DNA of 64,000 nt from Bacteroides stercorirosoris (GTDB lineage Bacteria; Bacteroidota; Bacteroidia; Bacteroidales; Bacteroidaceae), in assembly GCF_900142015.1 (NCBI RefSeq), contig NZ_FQZN01000001.1, positions 248,001-312,000 of the forward strand, given 5' to 3'. Below the pieces are notes generated by a model. It saw only the letters and a list, made by a program, of their open reading frames with translations, did no database searches and was not told the DNA's origin. Position numbers and translations under genes: made by a program. Below are positions 27,683-39,700 of the stretch, in pieces; position 1 is the stretch's first letter; each line of letters opens with the position of its first letter.

Positions 27683-28387
27683 ATGTGGTTAAGTAATTCA
27701 TCTGTAGGAAGGAAAGTGGTGATGAGCGTTACCGGTATCGCCCTTGTCCTGTTTCTGACGTTTCACATGGCGATGAACCTGGTTGCATTAATCTCGGCAG
27801 AGGGATACAACATGGTTTGTGAGTTCCTGGGAGCAAACTGGTATGCCTTGGTGGCTACGGTAGGTTTGGCTGCCCTTTTCATCATTCACATCATCTACGC
27901 TTTCTGGCTGACGATGCAAAACCGCAAAGCGCGCGGTAACGAACGCTATGCTGTAGTAGACAAACCTAAGACTGTGGAATGGGCTTCTCAGAACATGCTC
28001 GTGCTGGGTCTTATCGTAATCGTAGGCTTGGGTCTTCACCTGGTTAACTTCTGGGCAAAGATGCAGCTCCCCGAGTTGATGCACAACATGGGTATGTATG
28101 CCGATGCAACTGCACTGGAATTTGCCGCTAACGGTGTTCATCACATTGAAAACACATTCAGCAATCCGGTATACGTAGTGCTTTACCTCATTTGGCTCGG
28201 CGCACTGTGGTTCCACCTGACTCACGGTTTCTGGAGCTCCATGCAATCCTTGGGTTGGAACAACAAAGTATGGATTAACCGTTGGAAATGCATTTCTAAC
28301 ATCTACTCCACTATCGTTGTTGTATGCTTCGCTCTGGTAGTTGTCGTATTCTTTGCAAAATCATTGATGTGCGGCGGTGCTTGCTAA
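27683..28387 (+). CDS. frdC: Fumarate reductase/succinate dehydrogenase cytochrome b subunit
   Basis: Membrane anchor, 234 residues, that passes electrons from menaquinol to the FrdAB head in anaerobic fumarate respiration, a main route of succinate and propionate formation in Bacteroides. Five hydrophobic segments are visible, with candidate haem b histidine ligands in FLTFHMAMNL, HIIYAFW, GLHLVNFW, VHHIENTF and FHLTHGFWSS. This is the di-haem, single-subunit anchor class (Wolinella type). It is first in the frdCAB operon, 37 bp before frdA. sdhC is an equally used symbol. Confidence 0.93.
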   Translation: MWLSNSSVGRKVVMSVTGIALVLFLTFHMAMNLVALISAEGYNMVCEFLGANWYALVATVGLAALFIIHIIYAFWLTMQNRKARGNERYAVVDKPKTVEWASQNMLVLGLIVIVGLGLHLVNFWAKMQLPELMHNMGMYADATALEFAANGVHHIENTFSNPVYVVLYLIWLGALWFHLTHGFWSSMQSLGWNNKVWINRWKCISNIYSTIVVVCFALVVVVFFAKSLMCGGAC

Positions 28388-28424
28388 TTTGTAAATTGTA
28401 AAACGATTAAAATGTAATAGCATT

Positions 28425-30404
28425 ATGACTAAGATAGATTCAAAAATTCCGGAAGGACCGGTGGCTGAGAAATGGACCAACTATAAAGCTCACCAGAAAT
28501 TAGTTAACCCCGCCAATAAGCGTCGTTTGGATATCATCGTGGTAGGTACGGGATTGGCAGGTGCTTCTGCCGCCGCTTCACTCGGTGAAATGGGTTTCAG
28601 AGTATTCAACTTCTGTATTCAAGATTCTCCGCGCCGTGCACACTCCATCGCTGCACAGGGCGGTATCAACGCTGCTAAGAATTACCAAAACGACGGTGAC
28701 TCTGTTTACCGTTTGTTCTATGATACTGTAAAAGGTGGTGACTACCGTGCCCGCGAAGCTAACGTTTATCGTTTGGCAGAGGTATCTAACGCCATCATCG
28801 ACCAATGTGTGGCACAAGGTGTTCCCTTCGCCCGCGAATACGGTGGTTTGCTGGATAACCGTTCTTTCGGTGGTGCTCAGGTATCGCGTACGTTCTATGC
28901 CCGCGGTCAAACCGGACAGCAGTTGTTGCTGGGTGCATACTCTGCACTGAGCCGCCAGGTAAACGCAGGTACTGTGAAACTGTACACCCGTTATGAAATG
29001 CAGGACGTTGTCCTCATCGACGGACGTGCACGCGGTATCATTGCCAAAGACCTCGTTTCCGGTAAACTGGAACGTTTCGCTGCCCACGCAGTAGTGATCG
29101 CTACCGGTGGTTACGGAAATGCATACTTCCTGTCTACCAACGCTATGACTTGTAACTGTACGGCTGCCATATCTTGCTACCGCAAGGGTGCATGGATGGC
29201 TAACCCGGCTATGGTACAGATTCACCCCACTTGTATTCCTGTTCACGGTGACAAGCAGTCTAAACTGACTTTGATGTCAGAGTCTCTGCGTAACGACGGT
29301 CGTATCTGGGTTCCGAAGAAGAAAGAAGATGCCGTAAAACTCCAGAAGGGTGAAATCAAGGGAAGCGATATTCCTGAAGAAGACCGCGACTACTACTTGG
29401 AACGCCGCTATCCGGCATTCGGTAACTTGGTTCCGCGTGACGTTGCCAGCCGTGCCGCTAAAGAACGTTGCGATGCAGGTTTCGGTGTGAACAATACAGG
29501 CCTGGCAGTATTCCTCGACTTCTCTGAGGCTATCAGCCGCTTAGGTATTGACATCGTTCTTCAACGCTATGGTAACCTCTTCGATATGTATGAGGAAATC
29601 ACTGACGTTAATCCGGGCGAACTGGCAAAAGAAATTGCCGGTGTGAAATATTATAATCCGATGATGATTTATCCGGCTATCCACTACACAATGGGTGGTA
29701 TCTGGGTTGACTACGAACTGATGACTTCTATCAAGGGTCTGTTCGCTATCGGCGAATGTAACTTCTCCGACCACGGTGCAAACCGCCTCGGTGCTTCTGC
29801 ATTGATGCAAGGTCTGGCTGACGGTTACTTCGTATTGCCTTACACTATTCAGAACTATCTGGCCGACCAGATTACAGTTCCTCGTTTCTCTACCGACCTG
29901 CCTGAATTCGCAGCAGCAGAGAAAGCTATCCAGGATAAGATTAACTGGATGATGAACATCAAGGGTAAGAAGTCTGTAGACTCTATCCACAAGGAACTGG
30001 GCCACGTGATGTGGGAATATGTAGGTATGGGTCGTACTGCAGAAGGCCTGAAGACCGGTATTGCCAAACTGAAAGAAATCCGTAAGACATTCGAGAAAGA
30101 CTTGTTCATCCCCGGAGATAAAGAAGGTATGAACGTAGAGCTGGATAAAGCTATCCGCCTGTACGACTTCATTATCATGGGTGAGTTGGTTGCTTACGAC
30201 GCTCTGAACCGTAACGAAAGCTGCGGTGGTCACTTCCGTGAAGAATACCAGACTGAAGAAGGCGAAGCAAAACGTGACGATGAAAACTTCTTCTACGTTG
30301 CTTGTTGGGAATATCAAGGTTCCGACGAAAAAGCTCCTGAGTTGCTGAAAGAACCGTTGGTTTACGAAGCAATCAAGGTACAGACTCGTAACTATAAGAG
30401 CTAA
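28425..30404 (+). CDS. frdA: Fumarate reductase/succinate dehydrogenase flavoprotein subunit
   Basis: 659-residue catalytic subunit reducing fumarate to succinate at a covalently bound FAD on the cytoplasmic face. FAD-binding motifs are [16 protein letters not shown] near residue 35 and [14 protein letters not shown], which carries the flavin-linking His. The active-site region includes [15 protein letters not shown] and [29 protein letters not shown] and [15 protein letters not shown] complete the family pattern. Length matches the Wolinella/Bacteroidetes class. Middle gene of the operon, 33 bp before frdB. Confidence 0.96.
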   Translation: MTKIDSKIPEGPVAEKWTNYKAHQKLVNPANKRRLDIIVVGTGLAGASAAASLGEMGFRVFNFCIQDSPRRAHSIAAQGGINAAKNYQNDGDSVYRLFYDTVKGGDYRAREANVYRLAEVSNAIIDQCVAQGVPFAREYGGLLDNRSFGGAQVSRTFYARGQTGQQLLLGAYSALSRQVNAGTVKLYTRYEMQDVVLIDGRARGIIAKDLVSGKLERFAAHAVVIATGGYGNAYFLSTNAMTCNCTAAISCYRKGAWMANPAMVQIHPTCIPVHGDKQSKLTLMSESLRNDGRIWVPKKKEDAVKLQKGEIKGSDIPEEDRDYYLERRYPAFGNLVPRDVASRAAKERCDAGFGVNNTGLAVFLDFSEAISRLGIDIVLQRYGNLFDMYEEITDVNPGELAKEIAGVKYYNPMMIYPAIHYTMGGIWVDYELMTSIKGLFAIGECNFSDHGANRLGASALMQGLADGYFVLPYTIQNYLADQITVPRFSTDLPEFAAAEKAIQDKINWMMNIKGKKSVDSIHKELGHVMWEYVGMGRTAEGLKTGIAKLKEIRKTFEKDLFIPGDKEGMNVELDKAIRLYDFIIMGELVAYDALNRNESCGGHFREEYQTEEGEAKRDDENFFYVACWEYQGSDEKAPELLKEPLVYEAIKVQTRNYKS

Positions 30405-30437
30405 TCGGGAAGTTGAACATTTAAAGAATTAAAGAAA

Positions 30438-31193
30438 ATGGATAAAAATATAAGTTTCACACTGAAAGTATGGCGCCAGAAAGGCCCAAAGGCAAAAGGC
30501 GCTTTTGAAACATACCAAATGAAAGATATCCCCGGTGATACTTCATTCCTCGAAATGCTGGATATCTTGAATGAACAACTGATTTCTGAAGGTAAAGAAC
30601 CGGTTGTATTCGATCATGACTGTCGCGAAGGTATCTGCGGTATGTGTTCGCTCTACATCAACGGACATCCGCACGGTCCTGCAACAGGTGCTACTACTTG
30701 TCAGATTTACATGCGCCGTTTCAATGATGGCGATACTATTACTGTTGAGCCGTGGCGTTCTGCCGGCTTCCCGGTAATCAAAGATTTGATGGTAGACCGT
30801 ACAGCTTACGATAAGATTATGCAAGCCGGTGGTTATGTCAGCATACGTACAGGTTCTCCTCAGGATGCCAACGCCATCCTGATTCCGAAGCAGATTGCTG
30901 ACGAAGCTATGGACGCTGCTGCATGTATCGGTTGCGGCGCTTGCGTAGCTGCATGTAAGAATGGTTCTGCCATGTTGTTTGTTTCTGCCAAAGTTAGCCA
31001 GTTGAACTTGCTGCCGCAAGGTAAACCGGAAGCATTGCGCCGTGCAAAAGCTATGTTGAGCAAGATGGACGAACTCGGATTCGGTAACTGTACCAACACC
31101 CGCGCTTGCGAAGCCGAATGTCCGAAAAACATTTCTATCAGCAACATCGCGCGTTTGAACCGCGACTTCATCATCGCAAAACTGAAAGACTAA
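30438..31193 (+). CDS. frdB: Fumarate reductase/succinate dehydrogenase iron-sulfur subunit
   Basis: 251-residue electron-transfer subunit linking FrdC haems to the FrdA flavin. Cysteine motifs for three clusters are present: CREGICGMC plus a later C for [2Fe-2S] (residues about 65-90), [14 protein letters not shown] for [4Fe-4S], and [14 protein letters not shown] for [3Fe-4S]. Length is standard. Last gene of the operon, followed by a strong terminator. Confidence 0.96.
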   Translation: MDKNISFTLKVWRQKGPKAKGAFETYQMKDIPGDTSFLEMLDILNEQLISEGKEPVVFDHDCREGICGMCSLYINGHPHGPATGATTCQIYMRRFNDGDTITVEPWRSAGFPVIKDLMVDRTAYDKIMQAGGYVSIRTGSPQDANAILIPKQIADEAMDAAACIGCGACVAACKNGSAMLFVSAKVSQLNLLPQGKPEALRRAKAMLSKMDELGFGNCTNTRACEAECPKNISISNIARLNRDFIIAKLKD

Positions 31194-31224
31194 ATAGCCC
31201 TTTCTACATTTGATTAATAGCACA

Positions 31225-31264
31225 AGAACTCCTCTACCGGGAAACTGGTAGGGGAGTTCTTTTT
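31225..31264 (+). terminator. Rho-independent terminator of frdCAB
   Basis: AGAACTCCTCTACC pairs with GGTAGGGGAGTTCT (one G-T pair) around an 8-base loop, followed by a short T-run. Ends the frd operon just before the convergent PUL2. Confidence 0.9.
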
Positions 31265-31357
31265 ATGCAAGCCTGGGAAGTTACTTTCGCTTCTCCTTAT
31301 ATTCAGTCTGTTTCATCCTGCTGAAAATCTCCTGAGACCTTGCTATCTGTTCCAGAT

Positions 31358-33607
31358 TCATTTCAATGATATAATTGCCTTCTTCACCTCCTTCGAATTA
31401 GTCCCTATCATTATCTCAAATTTACCAGGCTCCGTAACATATTTCAAGTTTCTGTCCATAAAGCTAAAATCTGATGATGAAAGAATAAACGTCACTTCTT
31501 TTTCTTCACCCGGATTTAGTTCTATCTGCTGAAATCCCTTCAACTCTTTAACAGGACGTGTTACGGAGGCCACCAGATCGCGGATATAAAGCTGTACAGT
31601 CTCCTTTCCTCTACATGTTCCGGTGTTTTTCAATTTCGCAGACACCCGGATCGTATCCTCCATTGCATATACATTGGCAGAAGTCTTAGGCTCCGACAAC
31701 TGAAATGTAGTGTAGCTCAACCCGTAGCCAAACGGATAAGCAGGTTCAAAATCAATATCCTGATACCGGCAAGAATAAGCAACCGTTTTACTTTCCGGCC
31801 TTCCGGTACTTTTATAATTATAATAGACAGGAATCTGTCCCACATGTGCAGGGAAAGTCATAGGCAGTTTACCGGAAGGATTATAATCACCCGAGATGAT
31901 ATCAGCTATGGCGTTCCCACTTTCGGTTCCCAACCACCAGGTCAAGAGAATTGCATCGGCATGAGGCTCCATATCATTAAAAATCATTGGCCTACCGCCC
32001 ATCAGTAAAACAATAACCGTCTTACCCGTCTTCTTCAACTCTTTCACCAGCAATTGCTGATTGGCATTAATGGCAATGTCAGCCCTTGACTTTGCCTCTC
32101 CACTCTGATTAAATCTTTCGCCAACAGCCACTACTATAACATCGGCGCGATTGGCAGCCGCACGGGCTTCAGAAAGCCGTAAATCATTTGTTTCCAAATC
32201 ATATCCATCAGCATAATTGACCGTTACATTGGGAAAACGTCTTTTCAAGCCCTCATACACGGTCACGACTTCTTTCTCTACACCTTCATTCGCCCAAAAG
32301 CCCATCATATCCTTTTGAGAATTAGCCAAAGCTCCTATCAATGCAATTCTTCTGCAAGACAGAGATAAAGGAAGTGCTTGCCTCTCATTCTTCAATAGGA
32401 CAACGGACTTTCTTCCGGATTCCCGGGACAAATCCCTGAGACGGGTGCTCAATACGGTTTTCTTTTCCCGTTCTTCGTCACAATAACGGTATGGATCATC
32501 AAAAAGTCCGAGTTGAAACTTCTTCAACAAAATACGCTTTACCGCTTCATCAACATATTTAATGTCCACAACGCCCTCTTCCACCAACTCTTTCAGATGT
32601 TTATGATAAGCTCTCGACTCCATATCCATATCACATCCTGCATGAATAGCAATCTCTGCCGATGCCTTCAGGTCGGATGCATATCCATGGGCAACCATTT
32701 CTTTGACCGATCCCCAATCGGAAACAATAAACCCGCTGAAAGCCCATCCTTCTTTAAGGATATCGCGTTGTATATATGCATTTCCCGTAGCCGGAATACC
32801 GTTTATGTCATTAAAGCTATTCATAAAAGTAGCCACACCGGCATTTGCCGCTGCCCGAAAAGGAGGCAGATAAGTATCGTGTAGCGTCAGATCAGAAATG
32901 TCTACTGTATTGTAGTCTTTACCTGCAATGGCCGCCCCGTAAGCCGCAAAATGCTTGGCACAAGCCATTACCGTATGAGTATCCGCCAGATCATCTCCCT
33001 GAAAACCCCTTACCCGTGCTTCGGCCACTCTGCTACCATACCAGGTATCTTCACCCGCTCCTTCCATAACACGCCCCCAGCGTGCATCACGGGTTATATC
33101 TACCATCGGAGCAAAAGTCCAGTGAATACCTTGTGCAGAAGCTTCCTCCGCAGCACCGGCTGCTGTTCTTTCCATCAAATCCAAATCAAAGCTTGCCGCT
33201 TCACCTAAGGGAATAGGATAGATGGTGCGCAGACCATGAATAACATCCTGCCCGAATAACAATGGAATACGGAGGCGGGACTGCATGGCATAATTCTGCA
33301 TCTCGCGCGTATATTTCACCCCCTTAATATTGAGCATGGCTCCGACTCTGCCCGCCTTGATCTGCTCTATTTTAGTAGAATCCTCCACCACCGGCCCTGT
33401 TGCCTGCCAGTTGCCGGTATATTGGTTTAACTGCCCGATTTTCTCATCCAGTGTCATCAGACTGAGTACAGAATCGACCTTCGAGCTATAGTCGTACATA
33501 GAGTTATTTCCCGACTGGGCACTACATGCCGGCCAACACATCATTAATACAAAGAATACTCCTGTATTTCTGTATAAGCAAACTCTTTTATTCGTAATAA
33601 ACGCCAT
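31358..33607 (-). CDS. GH3 beta-glucosidase-type enzyme, secreted (PUL2)
   Basis: About 749 residues from ATG 33607 (MAFITNKRVCLYRN, signal ending CSAQ); the TTG-initiated frame to 33691 is rejected. GH3 three-domain architecture: N-terminal (alpha/beta)8 domain with LLFGQDVIHGLRTIYPIP and the nucleophile Asp in GFIVSDWGSV; an alpha/beta sandwich domain with VIVLLMGGRPM; and a C-terminal fibronectin III-like domain (VQLYIRDLVASVTRPVKELKG). BglX-like. It hydrolyses terminal beta-glucosides or related beta-glycosides of imported oligosaccharides. Last gene of PUL2, after a hairpin-containing gap. Confidence 0.93.
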   Translation of the reverse strand: MAFITNKRVCLYRNTGVFFVLMMCWPACSAQSGNNSMYDYSSKVDSVLSLMTLDEKIGQLNQYTGNWQATGPVVEDSTKIEQIKAGRVGAMLNIKGVKYTREMQNYAMQSRLRIPLLFGQDVIHGLRTIYPIPLGEAASFDLDLMERTAAGAAEEASAQGIHWTFAPMVDITRDARWGRVMEGAGEDTWYGSRVAEARVRGFQGDDLADTHTVMACAKHFAAYGAAIAGKDYNTVDISDLTLHDTYLPPFRAAANAGVATFMNSFNDINGIPATGNAYIQRDILKEGWAFSGFIVSDWGSVKEMVAHGYASDLKASAEIAIHAGCDMDMESRAYHKHLKELVEEGVVDIKYVDEAVKRILLKKFQLGLFDDPYRYCDEEREKKTVLSTRLRDLSRESGRKSVVLLKNERQALPLSLSCRRIALIGALANSQKDMMGFWANEGVEKEVVTVYEGLKRRFPNVTVNYADGYDLETNDLRLSEARAAANRADVIVVAVGERFNQSGEAKSRADIAINANQQLLVKELKKTGKTVIVLLMGGRPMIFNDMEPHADAILLTWWLGTESGNAIADIISGDYNPSGKLPMTFPAHVGQIPVYYNYKSTGRPESKTVAYSCRYQDIDFEPAYPFGYGLSYTTFQLSEPKTSANVYAMEDTIRVSAKLKNTGTCRGKETVQLYIRDLVASVTRPVKELKGFQQIELNPGEEKEVTFILSSSDFSFMDRNLKYVTEPGKFEIMIGTNSKEVKKAIISLK

Positions 33608-33629
33608 AGATAAAAATGATTTATTGAAT

Positions 33630-33673
33630 AGAACCGTTTCAACTTTAATTTGTCCTAAAGCCGAAACGGTTCT
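33630..33673 (-). terminator. Intercistronic hairpin in PUL2
   Basis: AGAACCGTTTC (33630-33640) and GAAACGGTTCT (33663-33673) are perfect 11-bp complements between the agarase-like gene and the last GH3 gene. No clear T-run on the minus strand, so partial termination or mRNA stabilisation is likely. Confidence 0.5.
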
Positions 33674-33702
33674 TATATGAATACCTATCAAAATCCAACT
33701 AT

Positions 33703-35118
33703 TTACTTCTGCGAATCAAAGTAACGAGTGAGCGTGTAAGCCTGCTTGTTTACTTTCTCCATTCGTCGCAATAAAGGTAACCAGGGAGAATATTCGCTGT
33801 CTACAATTCCTTTGTTGGAATCCCTGTTGGAAGGGTCTGTTGTCAAATCCTCCGGATCATTATCCTGATACCTGAACCAGTGCCACCCTACCGAGTATGG
33901 ATTGCGGAGCAACTGCAAACAGAAGTTTTCGTAAAAGATCCCCCGGTCATCCTGAGTCGGTACATTCCATCCCGCACCGGTTGCATTGGGCAAACCGGAA
34001 TCTTCTCCTTTCACATACCATTCGGTAATCAGAAAAGGTTTGCCCGACCATTCTCCCCAGTTATTCATCCGTTCCTGTTCCGGCTGCCACTGGCGGTAAT
34101 GATTAATAGAAATAATATCCATATACTTACCTGCTACCTTAAAGATAGCCGGATTGGTAAGTTCCTGATTCTTATCCTGATTAAACCGGCATCCGAGATA
34201 CATGTGATTAGGATCTATACGGCGCAGCACCGAAGTCACTTTCTGCATATACGTCTCGAAGAAGAAGGCGGAAAATGCAAGACGGTCTTCCTCGGTAATA
34301 TCCGCCACGGTTGCTTCCTTCCCTTTTCGCTCATCCAGCCATTTCCGTGCTGCCAGGTACCCCGGTTCATCTTTAGCCAGAAAGTTAAGATGGCGGTCCA
34401 GTGCGTCAGTATACCAAGGCAATTCATTGTCTGTAAAATAGCCTAACAGGTAAGGATCGTCTTTATACCGTGCCAATGGAGCAAGGGCCTGCTCTACATA
34501 TTTGTCAAACTCATCATCGAATACCATAGGCAGATTGAACCGGTAGCCCTGCCAGCTAGCCACCTTATAAGTACCTCCATATTTCTTCACATGCTCATGC
34601 TTGTAGTTTCCCATAGGGTTGACAATCAGTGTATAAACCAATGGAGTTTGACTGGTACGGATATCTTCCACTGCCGACCAGGCTCCGGCGCCATTAAATC
34701 CATACGAACGTAACATTTCCGTCTCTGCCTTCACCCACTGGGCACGCGTACCGAATTTTTCCTGAAATGCAAGCTGTTGCTTCTTCGAAGTTCCAGGCCC
34801 AAATGCTACCACTGCCCGGTGATGGAACAGATACCCTTCGGGATCAATAATCCACCATCGCCCATTAATCTTCTCTGTGCGGAAAAAGCCGGTTGCCTCC
34901 TGGCGGTCCGTCTTATATCCTCCGAACACAGACAGGGCCGGTTCCTTTTTCTTTTTGAATCCTTTCAGGTTATCCACAGTATGCGCCTCGTAAGGTGTCC
35001 AGTTCTCTACAGTGCTGTTGGCACGTGTCTGTACCCGGACAGTTTTACCAGACTGGGCAAACAGCACTGAAGAAGCAAAAAGAGATAACAAGAGTGTGGT
35101 TACTATTTTCATACTCAT
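33703..35118 (-). CDS. Putative clan GH-A glycosidase, agarase-like (PUL2)
   Basis: 471-residue exported protein (signal ends VLFAQ). The start ATG 35118 directly follows the susD stop; ATG 35112 is an alternative. It has a beta-agarase-like N-terminal block (GFFRTEKINGRWWIIDPEGY, where a GH is expected to open). A likely acid/base Glu lies in YFTDNELPW near residue 240 and a likely nucleophile Glu in LITEWYVKG near residue 370, spaced as in clan GH-A retaining enzymes. These resemble the proteins called agarase-like (GH50/GH86-related), but three GH3 neighbours point to a beta-glucan-type target. Family uncertain; probably the endo-acting enzyme of the locus. Confidence 0.65.
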   Translation of the reverse strand: MSMKIVTTLLLSLFASSVLFAQSGKTVRVQTRANSTVENWTPYEAHTVDNLKGFKKKKEPALSVFGGYKTDRQEATGFFRTEKINGRWWIIDPEGYLFHHRAVVAFGPGTSKKQQLAFQEKFGTRAQWVKAETEMLRSYGFNGAGAWSAVEDIRTSQTPLVYTLIVNPMGNYKHEHVKKYGGTYKVASWQGYRFNLPMVFDDEFDKYVEQALAPLARYKDDPYLLGYFTDNELPWYTDALDRHLNFLAKDEPGYLAARKWLDERKGKEATVADITEEDRLAFSAFFFETYMQKVTSVLRRIDPNHMYLGCRFNQDKNQELTNPAIFKVAGKYMDIISINHYRQWQPEQERMNNWGEWSGKPFLITEWYVKGEDSGLPNATGAGWNVPTQDDRGIFYENFCLQLLRNPYSVGWHWFRYQDNDPEDLTTDPSNRDSNKGIVDSEYSPWLPLLRRMEKVNKQAYTLTRYFDSQK

Positions 35119-36666
35119 TTAATATTGCGGATTCTGCGGGAAAGTTCCCATTGCATCTATCTGTGCCTGCGGAATCGGCCAACGCACCATATAATCTTTC
35201 ATTGTCGTACCCTGAATACTACTGGTTGTACTGCCGAAACGATGGTATTTATTCACCTGTTCCACCAACTTGCCAATACGCTTGAGGAAGAACCAACGCT
35301 TGCCTTCAAAGCACAACTCACGCGCATATTCATCCATGATGGCCTGAAGATCAATGGTAGTAGCCTCTTCAAGTCCGGCACGCAGACGTATGGCATTGAG
35401 ATATTCCAGTGCTTTTTCCGTATTTCCTTTCCGCCAATGTGCTTCGGCACCCAAAATATAGGTATCCGCCAGACGATAAGCAATGAACGGCTTGTAGGAC
35501 AAGGCACGTTTGGCGGGTTTGCTCAAATCCCGGTATTTCATCAGGCTCCATGTGTACTGGCGCAGCTGAGTAGAATACGGGGGATCACCCGGTAATTTCT
35601 TTTCATAATAGGCAGAAGCGGGATTGTTTCCGTACAGCGTATCCGGATAGAAATAGAACTGTAAGCGCTTATCTTTATCCTTGTCATACAATGAACGGAG
35701 ATACCCATTCGGATACGTCCATCCATAAGCGTTTCCACCATAGTTGGCTTCCTCAATGATAGGTGCTACAGGATCTCCCGGAATGGTGATTTCATAGAAA
35801 CGGGCTTGGAAACAAGCTCCCAACACATGACCATCACCTCCAGCCAGTGTATGGCTGCCTCCGGATACCTCGTCGAACTGCCACGCCATCAGGCTCTCGC
35901 TATGGTTTACATTATTGCCGAATATTTCGCTGATACCTACCAGCTTATGGTGTCCGCCTGTAATTATCGCATCAGCCTGCGCTGCTGCCATAGTGTAATC
36001 TTCCTGCCACATAGCCGACTCAGCACGCAACTGACGAGCAAGGCCCAATCCGATAATTCCCGGATCTACTTTATATTGCAAGTGCTTGATGGCATAATCA
36101 AGGTCGCGGTCAATAAAGGCATATACATCCTTCTGGCTGGCCGGTTTATATTCTACTTCGTCAAACGCATTGTCCGGAGTAGTCGGTATGCTATCCAACA
36201 AAATATTGTCATAAGTAGAAATCAGCCTGAGGTACGCCCAGGCACGAATCACACGAGCTTCCGAAACGATTCGCTCACGGGTTTCAGTCTGCATACTGAT
36301 GCCGGGTGCGGCATCAATAATGGCGGAAGCACGATCAATCATCTGATAGGGACGGTTCCACATCTCGACCGGCATAGCGTTCGCACGCATATTGGAACGA
36401 TACATTTCCGCTTCATTCCACGTACGCACCATAGCCAGGTCGGTGGCGCAATAAAACCAGTAAGCTCCGCGTGCATCCGAATCATTGAAACGGAAAAAGC
36501 GGCGAGAGAGGCCATATAGTCCATTCAGACCGATTTCCAGTCCTTCTTCGCTCTCATAGAGCGTTGAACTATTAATCTTGTCGAACTGTGTTTCTTCCAG
36601 CCAGGAATCACAAGAGGTATTGACTACCAGTAATCCGATGATAAGAAATAATATATAATTTTTCAT
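35119..36666 (-). CDS. SusD/RagB-family lipoprotein (PUL2)
   Basis: 515-residue surface lipoprotein partner of the SusC encoded 58 bp upstream. The start MKNYILFLIIGLLVVNTSCDSW at 36666 gives a proper lipobox (Cys near 19); the longer frame to 36735 runs into susC. SusD features include QFDKINSSTLYESEEGLEIGLNG-type N-terminal helices (quoted partly), IRAWAYLRL, and the C-terminal YARELCFEGKRWFFLKRIG block. Binds glycan and closes the SusC channel. Confidence 0.95.
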   Translation of the reverse strand: MKNYILFLIIGLLVVNTSCDSWLEETQFDKINSSTLYESEEGLEIGLNGLYGLSRRFFRFNDSDARGAYWFYCATDLAMVRTWNEAEMYRSNMRANAMPVEMWNRPYQMIDRASAIIDAAPGISMQTETRERIVSEARVIRAWAYLRLISTYDNILLDSIPTTPDNAFDEVEYKPASQKDVYAFIDRDLDYAIKHLQYKVDPGIIGLGLARQLRAESAMWQEDYTMAAAQADAIITGGHHKLVGISEIFGNNVNHSESLMAWQFDEVSGGSHTLAGGDGHVLGACFQARFYEITIPGDPVAPIIEEANYGGNAYGWTYPNGYLRSLYDKDKDKRLQFYFYPDTLYGNNPASAYYEKKLPGDPPYSTQLRQYTWSLMKYRDLSKPAKRALSYKPFIAYRLADTYILGAEAHWRKGNTEKALEYLNAIRLRAGLEEATTIDLQAIMDEYARELCFEGKRWFFLKRIGKLVEQVNKYHRFGSTTSSIQGTTMKDYMVRWPIPQAQIDAMGTFPQNPQY

Positions 36667-36724
36667 TATGGTTATATCATTAAAATGTTGAATGTATGAA
36701 ATTATATCTCTGATTGCCTTCCGA

Positions 36725-39700
36725 TCAGAAACCAAGCTGCAAACCGAAAGTCAATGTACGGGCTTCGGGATACTTATCAGCGGGCTGTTCGGGACTGTAC
36801 GACTCATAATCTGTCAATGTTAACAGGTTTTGTCCGGTAAAGTAGAACCTTACATTGCTCAAACGCATTTTTGCAAGCCATGCCTTCGGCAGGGTATATC
36901 CTATCGTTATGTTCTGCATACGTACATAAGAGGCATCCTGACGGGCTATACTTCCCATTTCGAGAGCTCCATTGGTTGTGGGCCGCGGGAAGTTACCGGT
37001 AGGATTTTCCGGTGTCCAGTAATTCACCTTCACACCGTTGAATACTGCACGCATATTACCACCATAATTATAATCTGCCAGGAACGGATTGTATTTGGTT
37101 ATTCCCTGTACAGTATAGATATCCATGGAGAAGTCAACATTCTTATATCTTACCGATGCATTGAAAGAACCATTCCACTTAGGGAATTGTGAAACCAGTA
37201 TTTTGTCATCATCGTCCAGCTTGCCGTCGCCCGTGCGGTCTACTATTTTAATGTCGCCGGGTTGAGCATTGGGTTGTGCTGATTTAGGAATCTCATCAAT
37301 CTCGTCCTCCTGCCAGATACCGGCTACTTCGTATATTTTGGAGACATTGATAGGCTGTCCGATATACCAGTTATTGATAGGATAATCATCTTCTTTGCCA
37401 TCACCATCCAGGTCACCGAACAGTTTTATGATTTTATTACGGTTGCGTGCAAAAGTCATTCCCAATTGTACATCCCAATCCTGACTCTTTACCACAACAC
37501 CTTCCAACTGTATTTCAAGACCTCTGTTCTGAATCTCTCCGATATTGTCCTTGATGGTGGAATATCCGGTAACCGAACTGATAGACCGGTCTATCAGCAA
37601 ATCTTTTGTACGGGTATTATACCATTCCACAGTACCGGACAAACGATTATTGAAGAATCCAAAGTCCACAGCCAGGTTCAAGGTTGTAGAAGTTTCCCAC
37701 TTCAGCTTAGGATTCGAGAGAACAGCTCCCGGCGTATATCCTGTCAGTTTCTTCGTGGTGTAATAATCCCACTGGTCGGCAGATGCAATACTACCATAAG
37801 GCTGTATAGCTTCATTTCCTACACTACCATAGCTACCGCGTAACTTCAGGTTCGTAAGTTGTTCGAAGTTTTGCATAAACTCTTCCTGATACACATTCCA
37901 TCCCAATGCCATGGCAGGAAAAACAGCCCATTTGTTTTGAGCGCCGAACACAGATGAACCGTCACGGCGTCCGCTTATGGTTACATAGTATTTCGAAGCG
38001 AAATCATATTGCATACGCAGAGCGGTAGAAACAAGACGGCGTTGAGACGCGCTTAAAGTAGGTATAACTTTCCCGGCCGCTTCAATGCCATAGACACCCA
38101 ATAAGTCATTCGGAATTAGCGATCCATCCATCTGATTGGAATGTTTGTTACGCTCATTCCAGCTCTGAATCAACGTACCGGATACGTGATGTTTGCCAAA
38201 CTGATTATCATACGAAAGGATGTTATCAAGCGTCCACTCATTCTCATCCTGATTTTTAATAGTGCCACTTCCCATACCAGTGTAACTTCCTGCCTTCGAA
38301 TTGGCTGTACTATAAGTTTCTACTTTTGCATTCCAGCTACGACGGCTCACATTCAGTCGATAGGTCAGTCCCTTAAAAATCTTGAAGTCGAAGAAAAGAT
38401 TTACCAGGTCATTACGGCTTTTGGTGGTTGATGTTTTTTCCTGCAAGTCAATCAGCGGATTCCAGTTCTCCTGCAATCCGGTAGGGTGCATATTAAGGTT
38501 ACCCTCAGCATCATAAACCGAGCCTAAAGGTGAACAGGTTACAGCATCACGCAACAGGCCGGCTACCCCCGGATCATTCTTGGTCGAAATGCTCAGGCTG
38601 GTATTTAAACCGACTTTAAGCCAACGGGTAATCTCCTGATCGAGATTAAAGCGAAGCTGCCCCTTTATAAAATCCGTAGCAGGCACCACACCGGTTTGCT
38701 TCATAAAGTTACCACTCACAAATACCTTTGTTTTCTCACCCCCTCCGGTCACCGTAAGGTCATGATTCTGAATAGTACCGGTACGCATCAACTCTTTCTG
38801 CCAGTCAATGAACTGTCCATTCTGGATAGATTCGAGCTCCAATTGGCTGAATACATCAGAATCGGCACCATACTGGTTATTATTGGTGGTGCGGTAAGCC
38901 TCACGTTTATACTGTATAAATTCTTCAGGTGTATAAACATCAAAGTTACGGTCGACGTTTTGGATACCGTAATACCCCTGATAACTTACACGCGCCTTTC
39001 CCGCTTCTCCTCTTTTGGTAGTAAGCAATATGACACCATTTGCTGCACGTGCACCATAGATAGCCTGAGCGGCAGCATCCTTCAGAATTTCCACAGATGC
39101 AATATCATTCGGATTCACATCATTAATGGAACCGATCACCACTCCGTCAGCTACGACAATAGGAGTAGTTCCTCCCGAAATAGAGTTTGTACCACGTATC
39201 TGTATATTCGAACTACCACCGGGGCCGGCATTTTCTGAAGTTGTAATTTTCAAGCCGGCAGCTCGTCCGCGAAGCATTTCACCAATATCCAGGGTGGCGG
39301 CTTTCGTCATTTTATCTGTCTTTATCGTGGTTACAGAGCTGATCACATCACTCTTCTTCATCACTCCATATCCCACTACCACCACATCATCAAGGGTATT
39401 TGAATCTTCCTGCAATTTTACAGTGAAATGGTTCTTTCCGTTTATCGCAATCTCTTGTGCATGAAAGCCGATGTAAGAAATCTGTAAGGTTCCTTGCAAA
39501 GGTGCATTCAGTGAGAATTTACCGTCAAGATCCGTAATCACACCTATAGACGAGGATCCTTTCAGTACTACATTCGCGCCAATCAGTGGTTCGCCTTTAT
39601 CATCGGTCACCAGACCGGTGATCTGCTGGTTGGCCGTTCCGGATGAAATGTTCTGTGCAGAGAGTGGCATCGCAACGATGACCAACACAGCACACATAAG

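Noticed and set aside
31281..31361. 26-codon minus-strand frame overlapping the last GH3 stop by ATGA
   Set aside because: Too short, no homology recognised; charged composition could be chance. Kept here only because of the overlap.
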